From: an uncultured Gemmataceae bacterium
GTDB lineage: Bacteria; Planctomycetota; Planctomycetia; Gemmatales; Gemmataceae
Assembly: GCA_937922175.1 (NCBI GenBank)
Contig: CAKZUU010000458.1
Span: 1 to 5,627, forward strand
Length of the DNA: 5,627 nucleotides
Direction: 5' to 3'
Shown: piece after piece, positions 1 to 5,627 of the stretch
How positions within the stretch are numbered: position 1 is the first letter of the stretch
How the letters are laid out: each line of letters starts with the position of its first letter
Made by a program: the position numbers and the translations under genes
The notes under the pieces: generated by a model
Databases searched by the model: none
Seen by the model: the letters and a program-made list of their open reading frames with translations, nothing else
Told to the model about the DNA's origin: nothing

Positions 1-1
1 C

Positions 2-658
2 GGGCGCCTCGAGACGCAACTGAAAAAGCCCAAACCCGCCAAAGATCGGGAAGCGGACGAGGCGGAACTCGCTCTGTTGCGACGGATGGTCGCGGCGTTG
101 GAGGCGGGACACGGAGCGTCGGCGATGGGCTTGACGGAAGATGAGGAGAAAGCGGTGCGGAGCTTCCAATTGCTGACGCTGAAACCGGAGATGGTTTTGG
201 TGAATCGAGGCGACTCGGAGGTGTTGCGGAATCAATTGCCGGCGGACCTGTTGACTCTCGCTCCCGGAGCGTTGCAGGCCGCGCCGAAACTCGAGTTAGA
301 GTTGGACGAATTGCCGCCGGACGAGCGCGCCGTGTTTATAGCCGATCTGGGGCTGAAAGAATCGGATCGAGGCGACGTGTTGCGACGGATCTTTTACGGA
401 ATGGGACGCATCGTCTTCTTCACCGTTGGTGACGACGAATGCCGCGCTTGGCCGATTCCGCGTGGAGCCACCGCCGTCGAAGGAGCTGCACAGATTCATA
501 CCGATCTGGCCAAGAACTTTGTTCGAGCCGAGGTCGTCAGCTACGACGATTTTCAGAGTTGCGGCTTTCTTATGAAGGAGGCCAAAGCCAAGGGCGTCCA
601 CCGCTTAGAGGGAAAGACCTACATTGTGCAGGATGGCGACATCATGCACATTTTGTGA
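2..658 (+). CDS. ychF: YchF/OLA1-family ATPase, C-terminal part (5'-truncated by window)
   Basis: The frame is open from the first base, so the N-terminal P-loop domain lies upstream; 218 residues are visible. Residues 1-60 are charged and helical, like the coiled-coil insertion of YchF. The segment LTLKPEMVLVN (about 58-68) matches the strand leading into the YchF G4 motif. DELPPDERAVFIADLGL resembles the conserved DUF933 region. From about residue 148 a TGS-like domain follows, with RAWPIP, GATA, IHTDLAKNFVRAE and GKTYIVQDGD, all close to YchF consensus. Known family members bind ribosomes and hydrolyse ATP, with roles in translation and stress responses. Two oddities are visible: the G4 position reads NRGD rather than the usual N-x-x-E, and the protein ends at DGDIMHIL without the usual FNV tail. 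The family assignment is firm. Whether this is the housekeeping YchF or a divergent paralogue cannot be settled without the N-terminus. The internal TTG at 77 is not a plausible start, because YchF-like sequence continues upstream of it. Confidence 0.9.
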   Translation, partial: GRLETQLKKPKPAKDREADEAELALLRRMVAALEAGHGASAMGLTEDEEKAVRSFQLLTLKPEMVLVNRGDSEVLRNQLPADLLTLAPGALQAAPKLELELDELPPDERAVFIADLGLKESDRGDVLRRIFYGMGRIVFFTVGDDECRAWPIPRGATAVEGAAQIHTDLAKNFVRAEVVSYDDFQSCGFLMKEAKAKGVHRLEGKTYIVQDGDIMHIL

Positions 659-663
659 CCTTA

Positions 664-703
664 GGTCGTTCCCGTCGGTCGTTCTGCTGTCGGCGGGTCG
701 TTC
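664..703 (+). repeat. Three direct copies of GGTCGTTC downstream of the ychF-like gene
   Basis: The octamer GGTCGTTC occurs at 664-671, 677-684 and 696-703. The first and third copies extend to GGTCGTTCC. The start-to-start spacings are 13 and 19 bases, so the copies are not on one helical phase. A complement-like copy, GGAACGGCC, lies at 743-751. The cluster could be a set of operator half-sites, part of a foldable leader RNA, or chance in GC-rich DNA. The repeats themselves are directly visible; any function is inference. Confidence 0.45.
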
Positions 704-707
704 CGCC
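692..707 (+). terminator. Possible weak terminator hairpin after the ychF-like gene
   Basis: GGCGG (692-696) pairs with CCGCC (703-707), and a G-U pair can extend the stem to six pairs around a four-base loop. The stem starts 33 bases after the stop codon. It is followed by TTGAGTTTC rather than a continuous T-run, so it would be a weak intrinsic terminator at best. It overlaps the third GGTCGTTC repeat. Confidence 0.3.
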
Positions 708-786
708 TTGAGTTTCGACTCACCGATTTCTCATGTCCGGGAGGAACGGCCGAGAGCGACGCATCGCCGCGAGGGGCACATTTGCC

Positions 787-815
787 TTGAATCCGCTCTT
801 GATCTGCCCGACACT
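787..815 (+). promoter_or_regulatory. Weak candidate sigma70-type promoter for the envelope gene pair
   Basis: TTGAAT (787-792) lies 17 bases before GACACT (810-815). The -35 element is close to consensus, but the -10 shares only three of six positions with TATAAT. A better -10-like TAATAG at 815-820 is wrongly spaced from either nearby TTGA. Transcription starting here would give a short leader before the ATG at 858. Planctomycete promoters are poorly characterised, so this is only a candidate. Confidence 0.2.
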
Positions 816-840
816 AATAGAGTGCTCGACGGCGCCACCT

Positions 841-847
841 GGAGGAG
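841..847 (+). promoter_or_regulatory. Shine-Dalgarno GGAGGAG fixing the start at 858
   Basis: GGAGGAG is strongly complementary to the 3' end of 16S rRNA and lies ten bases before the ATG at 858. This decides the start of the large coiled-coil gene. The reading frame is open back to 624, but the candidate starts there (ATG near 624, GTG at 822) have no comparable site, and the residues encoded before 858 do not resemble an ordered N-terminus. Confidence 0.8.
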
Positions 848-857
848 ACACGGTCTG

Positions 858-3800
858 ATGCTGCCCGCGACGCTCCCGCAATTCGACCCCAAGCATTTGT
901 ATCGTCGATTAGCTCGATTGCGTTGGCGGATCCGTTTGACGGTGATTGTTCAAGGAGTTTGTGCGACAGCGGCCGTTCTCTTGGCCGGAGCCTTGTCGGT
1001 GGGGGTTCTCGATTACTTCGTGCACCTTCCGTCCCTGGTTCGGGCCATCGCCCTGGTCACGATTCTTTTAGGAACCGGATGGGCCTTGATTCGCTGGCTG
1101 ATCCGCCCCCTTTGGCAGCCCGTCGATAATTTCCATCTCGCCCTTCGCTTGGAGGAGCGTCATCCGGAACTGAACGACGCTTTGGCCAGTGCCATCGAAT
1201 TCATGCAGCAGCCCGCTGACGATGAGGAGACTTCGTCCCCTTTGCTCCGCCGAGCGACGATTCGCCGTGCCGTGCGGGCGGCGGAAGAGTTCGACCTGCG
1301 CGAGTTGGTATCGTCCGGCGGAATGATGCTCGCAGGATGCGCCTGCGTCTTCGTGTTGGTGCTGGTTTTGTCTCTCCTGCGGTTGCATCCCCATGAGGCA
1401 TCTCTCGCCCTGAAGCGGCTCTGCGTGCCGTTTGGTCCGACGGCATGGCCCGCGCTCACCAGGATTCAACTCGTCTCACCCAACACGTGGCCCTATCGCC
1501 ATCCTCTGGGCGAACCATTGGAGATTCGAGCGCGCGTCGAAGGAGTGATTCCCGAGCGAGCCACGCTATCGCTGTGGTTGGCGGGAGCGCCGCCCGTCGA
1601 GTCGACGTGGGTCGTATCAGTGGACGGCGAGTTGGCGATCCGGCTAGAGTCGAGCCGCGTTCCCCGAGAGTTTCGCTTTCGGATCCAAGCCAATGATGGG
1701 GTGACCGCATGGCACGAGGTCTTGGTTTTGCCACCGCCGGAGCTGGTCCCGCTTGATGGTCGGGCGTCGCCCCAGTTGCGCTTGGAATTTCCCCCGTACA
1801 CAGACCTCCCACCGCGACAGATGCCTGACGGCGCGACGTCGTTTGAGGCGGTCGCCGGGACGAATGTGCATCTACGGGCCGGTGTCAGCCGACCGATCGC
1901 CCGTGCCTGGGTAGCTTACCGGCCGGAGCAGCCCATACTGACGACGGCAGCGGGCTTTCTGCCGCTGGGGTCGGCTAACGAGCTCGGAGCGTTTTTGAGC
2001 CAAGCGGCCAGTCAAAGCGTTTGGGAACCCGTGCCAGCGACTCTCGCACAAGACGGTTCGCAATTCGACGTCACGTTCACCCCCCGCTTGCCCGGCGTCT
2101 ACGCTCTTCGATTTGAGGATGCGACGGGATTCGGAGCGACCCGACTGATCGACGCGCGAATCATGGCCGACCCGGCCCCCAGCGTGGTTCTCGAACGCCC
2201 CAGCGCAAGTCACGACAGTCTGAACGTGACGCCCGATGCCGAGATCCCGTTGCGGGCCCTGGTCCACGATCCGACGTTCGCGATCCGCTCGGCCTGGTTG
2301 GAGTATCGAACCGTTAAAGATGGTCCGGCACACAGGATTTGGTTGTATGACCATCGCCCCATCGAGCAGGCTGCCCGCGCTGCCGGTGCGGTGCTACCGG
2401 TTCGCCTGCGCTTGCCGCATCTCGCCTTGTCGGATCGATTGCGGATCGCGTCGTTTCGGCACCCGGATGGTTCACCGTTGAAGGAAAACGATACCCTGAT
2501 TTTGCAAATTGCCGCTGATGATTTCGACGACGTCACCGGTGATAAGGAGCCGGGCCGTAGTCACGAAGTCGAGTTACGGCTCGTCTCGCCGGCAACGCTC
2601 GAAGCCATGTTGCAGCGCGAACAGGCGCAGGTGCGTGGGCAATTACTACGCTTGCAGGAATGGCAGCGCGAAGCTCGAGAAAGGGTCACCGATGCGAAGG
2701 TTCAGAGGGATGTCACCGGTCAATTTCGACCCGAGGACCTGGAGAGGTTGCTTCAAGCCGAGCAGTTGCAAAACCAGATCCGCAATCGAGTCGGCGACGA
2801 GAAAGAAGGACTCCGAGCGGAGGTCAATCGCATCCGCAACGCTTTGCACGACAACAAGCTTCCGGCGTCGACGGCTCAGCACCGCATGGACGCGGTGGCC
2901 AACGAGCTGGAGCGCTTGGTCCGAGACGAACTCAGTGCTTTGGAACCGTTGTTGAATTCGGCCCGCGAACGAGTCGACGACTCGGCCGCGAAGCAACCCG
3001 AGGCAGAACCGACCAAACCGGAGCGCGGGGCGGACAAGGAGGAACGCGGCAGCCCGGAGAAGTCGCCGCCGGCCAACTCGCCGATGAGCCGTGATCCCGC
3101 CTCTCCAAGCCCCCAGGGCAAGGATCCGCTCGCGGAAGCGCTCAAGCGACAACGCAACGTCGAACAATCGCTGGAACAGCTGTTGCAGCGGCTGGAACCG
3201 TGGAGCGGTGCCAACGAAGTCCGTGGTGAGACACGAGCATTGCTCGACGAACAGCGGCGCGCCGCCCAACAAACCGAGCAACTGGATCGGCAAGTGGAGA
3301 AATCCCGCCGCGACCTTTTGCCCCCGGAACAGCAAGCGGAGTTGGATCGGGCCGCCGCTCGCCAAGAGGCGCTGGGCAATCAACTGAGCCAATTGATGGA
3401 GAAAATGGATCGCTTGGCGAAGGAGAAGCAAGCGCAAGAGCAGCAACGGCGTCAAAGCGCCGAGGACCTGGAACGGCAAGCCGACCAACAAGAGAAATCC
3501 AGCCGTCACAACCCGACGGACCCGAACGCCACCAACGCCAAAACGGAATCCGAACGGCTGCGGCAGCAGGCGCGGGAGCAGCGAGACGCGGCGGAGAGCC
3601 TCAAACGCGAGGCGCAAGCGTTGGCCGATGCCGCCCGGATGGCCCGAGAACAACTTTCACAGGACACCGGCACCACGCAACCGCAGACCAAGCTTCACGA
3701 GGCCGCCCGCGACATTCGAGAGAACAAGCTAGGTAATGCCGCTCAGCGACAGCAAGAGGCCGCCCAGGCGCTTCAGCAGATACTCGACCGTTTGGAAGAA

Positions 3801-4946
3801 CGTCGGGGCGACGATTTGGACCGCTTGGCGAAGAAGCTGCGCGACGTGGAGAACCGGTTGGATGATCTGGTCGATCAACAAGAACGATTGCAAAAGAAGA
3901 CCCAGCAAGCACAACAGATGGCCGACGTTCAACAACGTCAGGACACGCTGGAACAACTCGCCCGCGAACAAGAGCAGTTGCGGGAGCAGACCCGCGATCT
4001 GCTGGAAGAGCTGTCTCGTTTGCGGGCCGATGGCGCGGCCCAATCGTTGAGCCGAGCCTCTCGGAGCATGGAGGACGCCCAGCAGCGGCTGGAGCGAGGC
4101 GAGCGCTCGGACGATTCCCAAGAGGACGCTCTCGATAAACTCGATCAAGCCCAGGATCAATTGGAACAACAACGACAACTCATCGAAGAAGAATTGGCTC
4201 GCGAAAAATTGGCGAAAGTCACCGATCGAATCCGATTCATCCGCGATCGACAACAGTCGCTCAACCGAGACATGAAGCGCATCCATCAAACGGCGATGGA
4301 GGCCAAGACATGGGACCGACCGCTCATGCAAAGCCTGAGTGATCAGGCGGAGTTGGAACGAGGGTTGGCGGACGAACTGGACCAACTGATTGAAGGGTCT
4401 TTCAAGTCGATCCGGGTGGTCAGCAAGATGTTGGGACACGCCACGGAGGCGATGCGACAATCGGCCGCTCGCATCGACGCCCGACTGGAAGACATCAAGA
4501 TTGCCCAGGATGCGAACGAGCCGTTTGACCCCGAACGCGAAGAGAAATTGCACTCCTCCGTTGTTCGTTGGCAAGACACGGCTGTCCGCCGCATCGATCA
4601 ACTGCTGGACTCGCTCAAACCCGACAAGGAATTGACGTCCCCACAGGGCGAAGGGGGACAACCACCCGGCGGGGGCGGTGATCAAGCAGGCGCTGGACGA
4701 GCCGGGGCAAGGTCTTCGGACAACGTACCCCTGCTGGCGCAACTCAAAGCGCTGCGGGCTTTGCAAGCGGAGGTGAACGAGCGGACTGCCCAATTCGCCA
4801 AGGAACACCCCGATCTATCGCAACTGACCGACGACGAGCGAGCCGAACTGCAACTCCTGCGTCGAATGCAGGGAGACATCGTCGAATTGATTCAGGAATA
4901 CAGTGCTTTGGCCGAACCAGCGAAGCCAGAGGCGGACAAACCATGA
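858..4946 (+). CDS. DUF4175-like giant membrane-anchored coiled-coil protein
   Basis: The product has 1362 residues. A basic N-terminus (KHLYRRLARLRWRIR) precedes two membrane segments at about 27-53 and 57-82. A helical loop (about 83-153) and a third membrane segment (about 154-175) follow. By the positive-inside rule the N-terminus is cytoplasmic and everything after 175 is outside. Residues 200-575 look like beta-sandwich repeats with DUF4175-like signatures: LEFPPYTDLPP then AGTNVHLRAGV (about 308-343), and PGVYALRFEDATG then DPAPSVVLERP (about 412-448). Coiled coil follows at about 580-700, 756-880 and 896-1145, with a Pro/Glu/Lys/Ser linker at 705-755. Further helices (1146-1255), a Gly-rich linker (1256-1287) and a C-terminal helical pair (1288-1352) complete it. 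The only four cysteines (34, 161, 163, 189) lie in or near the membrane part. No catalytic motif is visible, so a structural or scaffolding envelope role is inferred. Resemblance to SMC or myosin proteins is compositional only. The stop overlaps the start of the next gene. Confidence 0.75.
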   Translation: MLPATLPQFDPKHLYRRLARLRWRIRLTVIVQGVCATAAVLLAGALSVGVLDYFVHLPSLVRAIALVTILLGTGWALIRWLIRPLWQPVDNFHLALRLEERHPELNDALASAIEFMQQPADDEETSSPLLRRATIRRAVRAAEEFDLRELVSSGGMMLAGCACVFVLVLVLSLLRLHPHEASLALKRLCVPFGPTAWPALTRIQLVSPNTWPYRHPLGEPLEIRARVEGVIPERATLSLWLAGAPPVESTWVVSVDGELAIRLESSRVPREFRFRIQANDGVTAWHEVLVLPPPELVPLDGRASPQLRLEFPPYTDLPPRQMPDGATSFEAVAGTNVHLRAGVSRPIARAWVAYRPEQPILTTAAGFLPLGSANELGAFLSQAASQSVWEPVPATLAQDGSQFDVTFTPRLPGVYALRFEDATGFGATRLIDARIMADPAPSVVLERPSASHDSLNVTPDAEIPLRALVHDPTFAIRSAWLEYRTVKDGPAHRIWLYDHRPIEQAARAAGAVLPVRLRLPHLALSDRLRIASFRHPDGSPLKENDTLILQIAADDFDDVTGDKEPGRSHEVELRLVSPATLEAMLQREQAQVRGQLLRLQEWQREARERVTDAKVQRDVTGQFRPEDLERLLQAEQLQNQIRNRVGDEKEGLRAEVNRIRNALHDNKLPASTAQHRMDAVANELERLVRDELSALEPLLNSARERVDDSAAKQPEAEPTKPERGADKEERGSPEKSPPANSPMSRDPASPSPQGKDPLAEALKRQRNVEQSLEQLLQRLEPWSGANEVRGETRALLDEQRRAAQQTEQLDRQVEKSRRDLLPPEQQAELDRAAARQEALGNQLSQLMEKMDRLAKEKQAQEQQRRQSAEDLERQADQQEKSSRHNPTDPNATNAKTESERLRQQAREQRDAAESLKREAQALADAARMAREQLSQDTGTTQPQTKLHEAARDIRENKLGNAAQRQQEAAQALQQILDRLEERRGDDLDRLAKKLRDVENRLDDLVDQQERLQKKTQQAQQMADVQQRQDTLEQLAREQEQLREQTRDLLEELSRLRADGAAQSLSRASRSMEDAQQRLERGERSDDSQEDALDKLDQAQDQLEQQRQLIEEELAREKLAKVTDRIRFIRDRQQSLNRDMKRIHQTAMEAKTWDRPLMQSLSDQAELERGLADELDQLIEGSFKSIRVVSKMLGHATEAMRQSAARIDARLEDIKIAQDANEPFDPEREEKLHSSVVRWQDTAVRRIDQLLDSLKPDKELTSPQGEGGQPPGGGGDQAGAGRAGARSSDNVPLLAQLKALRALQAEVNERTAQFAKEHPDLSQLTDDERAELQLLRRMQGDIVELIQEYSALAEPAKPEADKP
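2970..3122 (+). other. Pro/Glu/Lys/Ser-rich disordered linker between coiled coils
   Basis: This stretch encodes residues 705-755 of the large protein. It is rich in Pro, Glu, Lys and Ser (for example KQPEAEPTKPERGADKEE, then SPEKSPPANSP). Heptad-like helix stops before it and resumes at DPLAEALKRQRNVEQSLEQL. It is most likely a flexible hinge that separates the first coiled coil from the longer second one. Confidence 0.6.
4623..4718 (+). other. Gly-rich linker before the C-terminal helical pair
   Basis: These bases encode residues 1256-1287 of the large protein, including GEGGQPPGGGGDQAGAGRAG. The linker separates the main helical rod from a compact C-terminal segment beginning at PLLAQLKALRALQAEVNERT and ending near LIQEYSALAE. 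That last segment looks like an ordered helical hairpin and may be a distinct interaction module. Confidence 0.55.
4928..4932 (+). promoter_or_regulatory. Shine-Dalgarno AGAGG for the downstream secreted protein
   Basis: AGAGG ends ten bases before the ATG at 4943 and lies within the last codons of the upstream gene. It supports the start at 4943 over the in-frame ATGs at 4946 and 4955. Because stop and start overlap (ATGA), reinitiation by the upstream ribosome is also likely to contribute. Confidence 0.5.
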
Positions 4947-5627
4947 TGATCCGAATGTCTTTGATAGTCCTTCTTTCGTGGGTGACCGTGGGCCAGAGTC
5001 TGGAACGAGTCGCAGAGGAACGCCCTTCGGTTGCAACGCCGAGCGTGGATCCAATGCCCCCCTCAGAAAAGACATCTGAACCCGACGAACCTGCGACGCT
5101 CAAGAAGAAGTCCACCTCCGGAAAGCCCACCGAAAAGGTCATCACTCCAGAGACGAACAAAAAATCGGAAGCAGAACAAAAACGGGAACCGGCGAAGAAA
5201 CTCGAACCTGAGAAACAACTCGAACCCGAAAAGAAACTTGAACCGCCCGGCCGTCCGATGGTGCCCGAGGGACGGACGGAGCCACCGGGGGAGAGTGAGG
5301 AAGCGTTGATTATCGAACGCTTGACGAAGAACAGCCGCGATGCGGAGGAGCGTTTGGCCCAGCCAGACCCCGGCGAAGAGACGCAGCGATTGCAAGACAT
5401 GGTGCTGAAGGATATCGACGAGTTGATCAAGCGATTGAAAAATCCTCCGCCGCCGAACCCGAATCAATCGGAATCGAATTCGTCGAGCGATCAACAACCG
5501 CCTCCGATGGGCCAACCTCCCACGGGAGGAGGAAGCTCATCACCGCGGAGAAATCAAGGATCGCGGCAACACCGGCAGCAACGTCGGGAACAGCGCCGGC
5601 AGCAGCAGTCGGCGAATCGCACGCCGA
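4943..5627 (+). CDS. Secreted low-complexity protein with short helical block (3'-truncated by window)
   Basis: The frame stays open to the window end, giving 228 visible residues. The start MMIRMSLIVLLSWVTVGQS looks like a short signal peptide with probable cleavage near residues 16-19; no lipobox Cys is present. Residues 20-118 are a Pro/Glu/Lys-rich, probably disordered region with three copies of a KKLEPE-like hexapeptide (86-102). A compact helical block at 119-166 contains IIERLTKNSRDAEERLAQ and TQRLQDMVLKDIDELIKRLK. It resembles a recurrent planctomycete motif I remember but cannot name. After that come a Pro/Asn/Gln/Ser tract and, from about 201, a strongly basic Arg/Gln tail. The four-base overlap with the large coiled-coil gene implies coupled translation and a shared job outside the cytoplasmic membrane. 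Its specific function is unknown. The gene call rests on the signal peptide, the ribosome site and the ordered block. Confidence 0.75.
   Translation, partial: MMIRMSLIVLLSWVTVGQSLERVAEERPSVATPSVDPMPPSEKTSEPDEPATLKKKSTSGKPTEKVITPETNKKSEAEQKREPAKKLEPEKQLEPEKKLEPPGRPMVPEGRTEPPGESEEALIIERLTKNSRDAEERLAQPDPGEETQRLQDMVLKDIDELIKRLKNPPPPNPNQSESNSSSDQQPPPMGQPPTGGGSSSPRRNQGSRQHRQQRREQRRQQQSANRTP
5195..5245 (+). repeat. 18-base tandem repeat encoding KKLEPE-like units
   Basis: Three in-frame units start at 5195, 5213 and 5231, reading KKLEPE, KQLEPE and KKLEP. They differ mainly at third codon positions (for example CTC/CTT and CCT/CCC/CCG). This suggests an older duplication kept under protein-level constraint rather than a recent slippage event. 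The third copy ends at ProPro where the unit breaks down. A degenerate KREPA just upstream (5180-5194) may be a decayed earlier unit. Confidence 0.6.

Noticed and set aside
831..836. GGCGCC palindrome just upstream of the ribosome site
   Set aside because: A six-base palindrome is expected by chance in GC-rich DNA and no longer symmetry surrounds it.
624..857. N-terminal extension of the large protein back to an ATG at 624
   Set aside because: It would overlap the ychF-like coding region, has no Shine-Dalgarno site, and encodes a disordered Arg-rich stretch. The ATG at 858 has GGAGGAG ten bases upstream.
2646..3653. Long open frame of 335 codons on the minus strand
   Set aside because: It is another antisense shadow of the Gln/Glu/Arg-rich coiled coil. 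Its Leu/Arg-rich product is a composition artefact and no recognisable motif supports it.
2580..4610. SMC, myosin or chromosome-partition protein assignment for the large product
   Set aside because: The similarity is only heptad and Gln/Glu/Arg composition. There is no Walker A or B, no ABC signature and no hinge domain, and the protein has three N-terminal membrane segments.
3729..4808. Long open frame of 359 codons on the minus strand
   Set aside because: It lies antisense to the coiled coil. The Leu/Gln-rich, membrane-like translation is what the reverse complement of CAA, GAA, GAG and CGA codons gives (TTG, TTC, CTC, TCG). It has no domain signature, and the + strand frame is clearly coding.
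4744..5430. Open minus-strand frame of 228 codons with Ser/Phe-rich repeats
   Set aside because: It is antisense to the end of the coiled-coil gene and the secreted-protein gene. The FFSGSS-like repeats simply mirror the KKLEPE repeats on the + strand.
1..5627. CRISPR array, tRNA, insertion sequence or phage/defence island
   Set aside because: I saw no regularly spaced repeats, cloverleaf sequence, terminal inverted repeats, transposase, integrase, nuclease or toxin-like product on either strand.

Overview
The window looks like a chromosomal segment of a Planctomycetota bacterium. It is fairly GC-rich, with frequent CGA, TCG, TTG and CAA codons. The main support is gene architecture. A very large membrane-anchored coiled-coil protein of the DUF4175-like type is followed directly by a secreted, low-complexity Pro/Gln/Arg-rich protein carrying a short helical block. 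I recall both kinds mainly from planctomycete genomes. The phylum call is inference, and no rRNA or other marker is present.

Layout, all on the + strand: (1) bases 2-658 are the C-terminal 218 residues of a YchF/OLA1-family P-loop ATPase, whose ATPase core lies upstream of the window. (2) Bases 659-857 are non-coding or leader DNA with three GGTCGTTC repeats, an imperfect inverted copy of them, a small GC hairpin and a weak possible promoter, ending in a clear Shine-Dalgarno sequence. (3) Bases 858-4946 encode a 1362-residue protein with three N-terminal membrane segments, beta-sandwich-like repeats, and about 700 residues of charged, Gln-rich coiled coil predicted to lie outside the cytoplasmic membrane. 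(4) Bases 4943-5627 are the start of a secreted protein whose ATG overlaps the previous stop (ATGA). It runs off the window end.

Genes 3 and 4 form a translationally coupled pair and probably act together in the cell envelope. The ychF-like gene is probably a separate unit, because 199 bases and a possible weak terminator separate it from the pair. I see no tRNA, rRNA, CRISPR array, insertion sequence, integrase or phage gene. No well-known defence or biosynthetic system is visible. The least described content is the envelope coiled-coil/secreted-protein pair, the divergent YchF C-terminus, and the possible alternative RNA structures in the leader.
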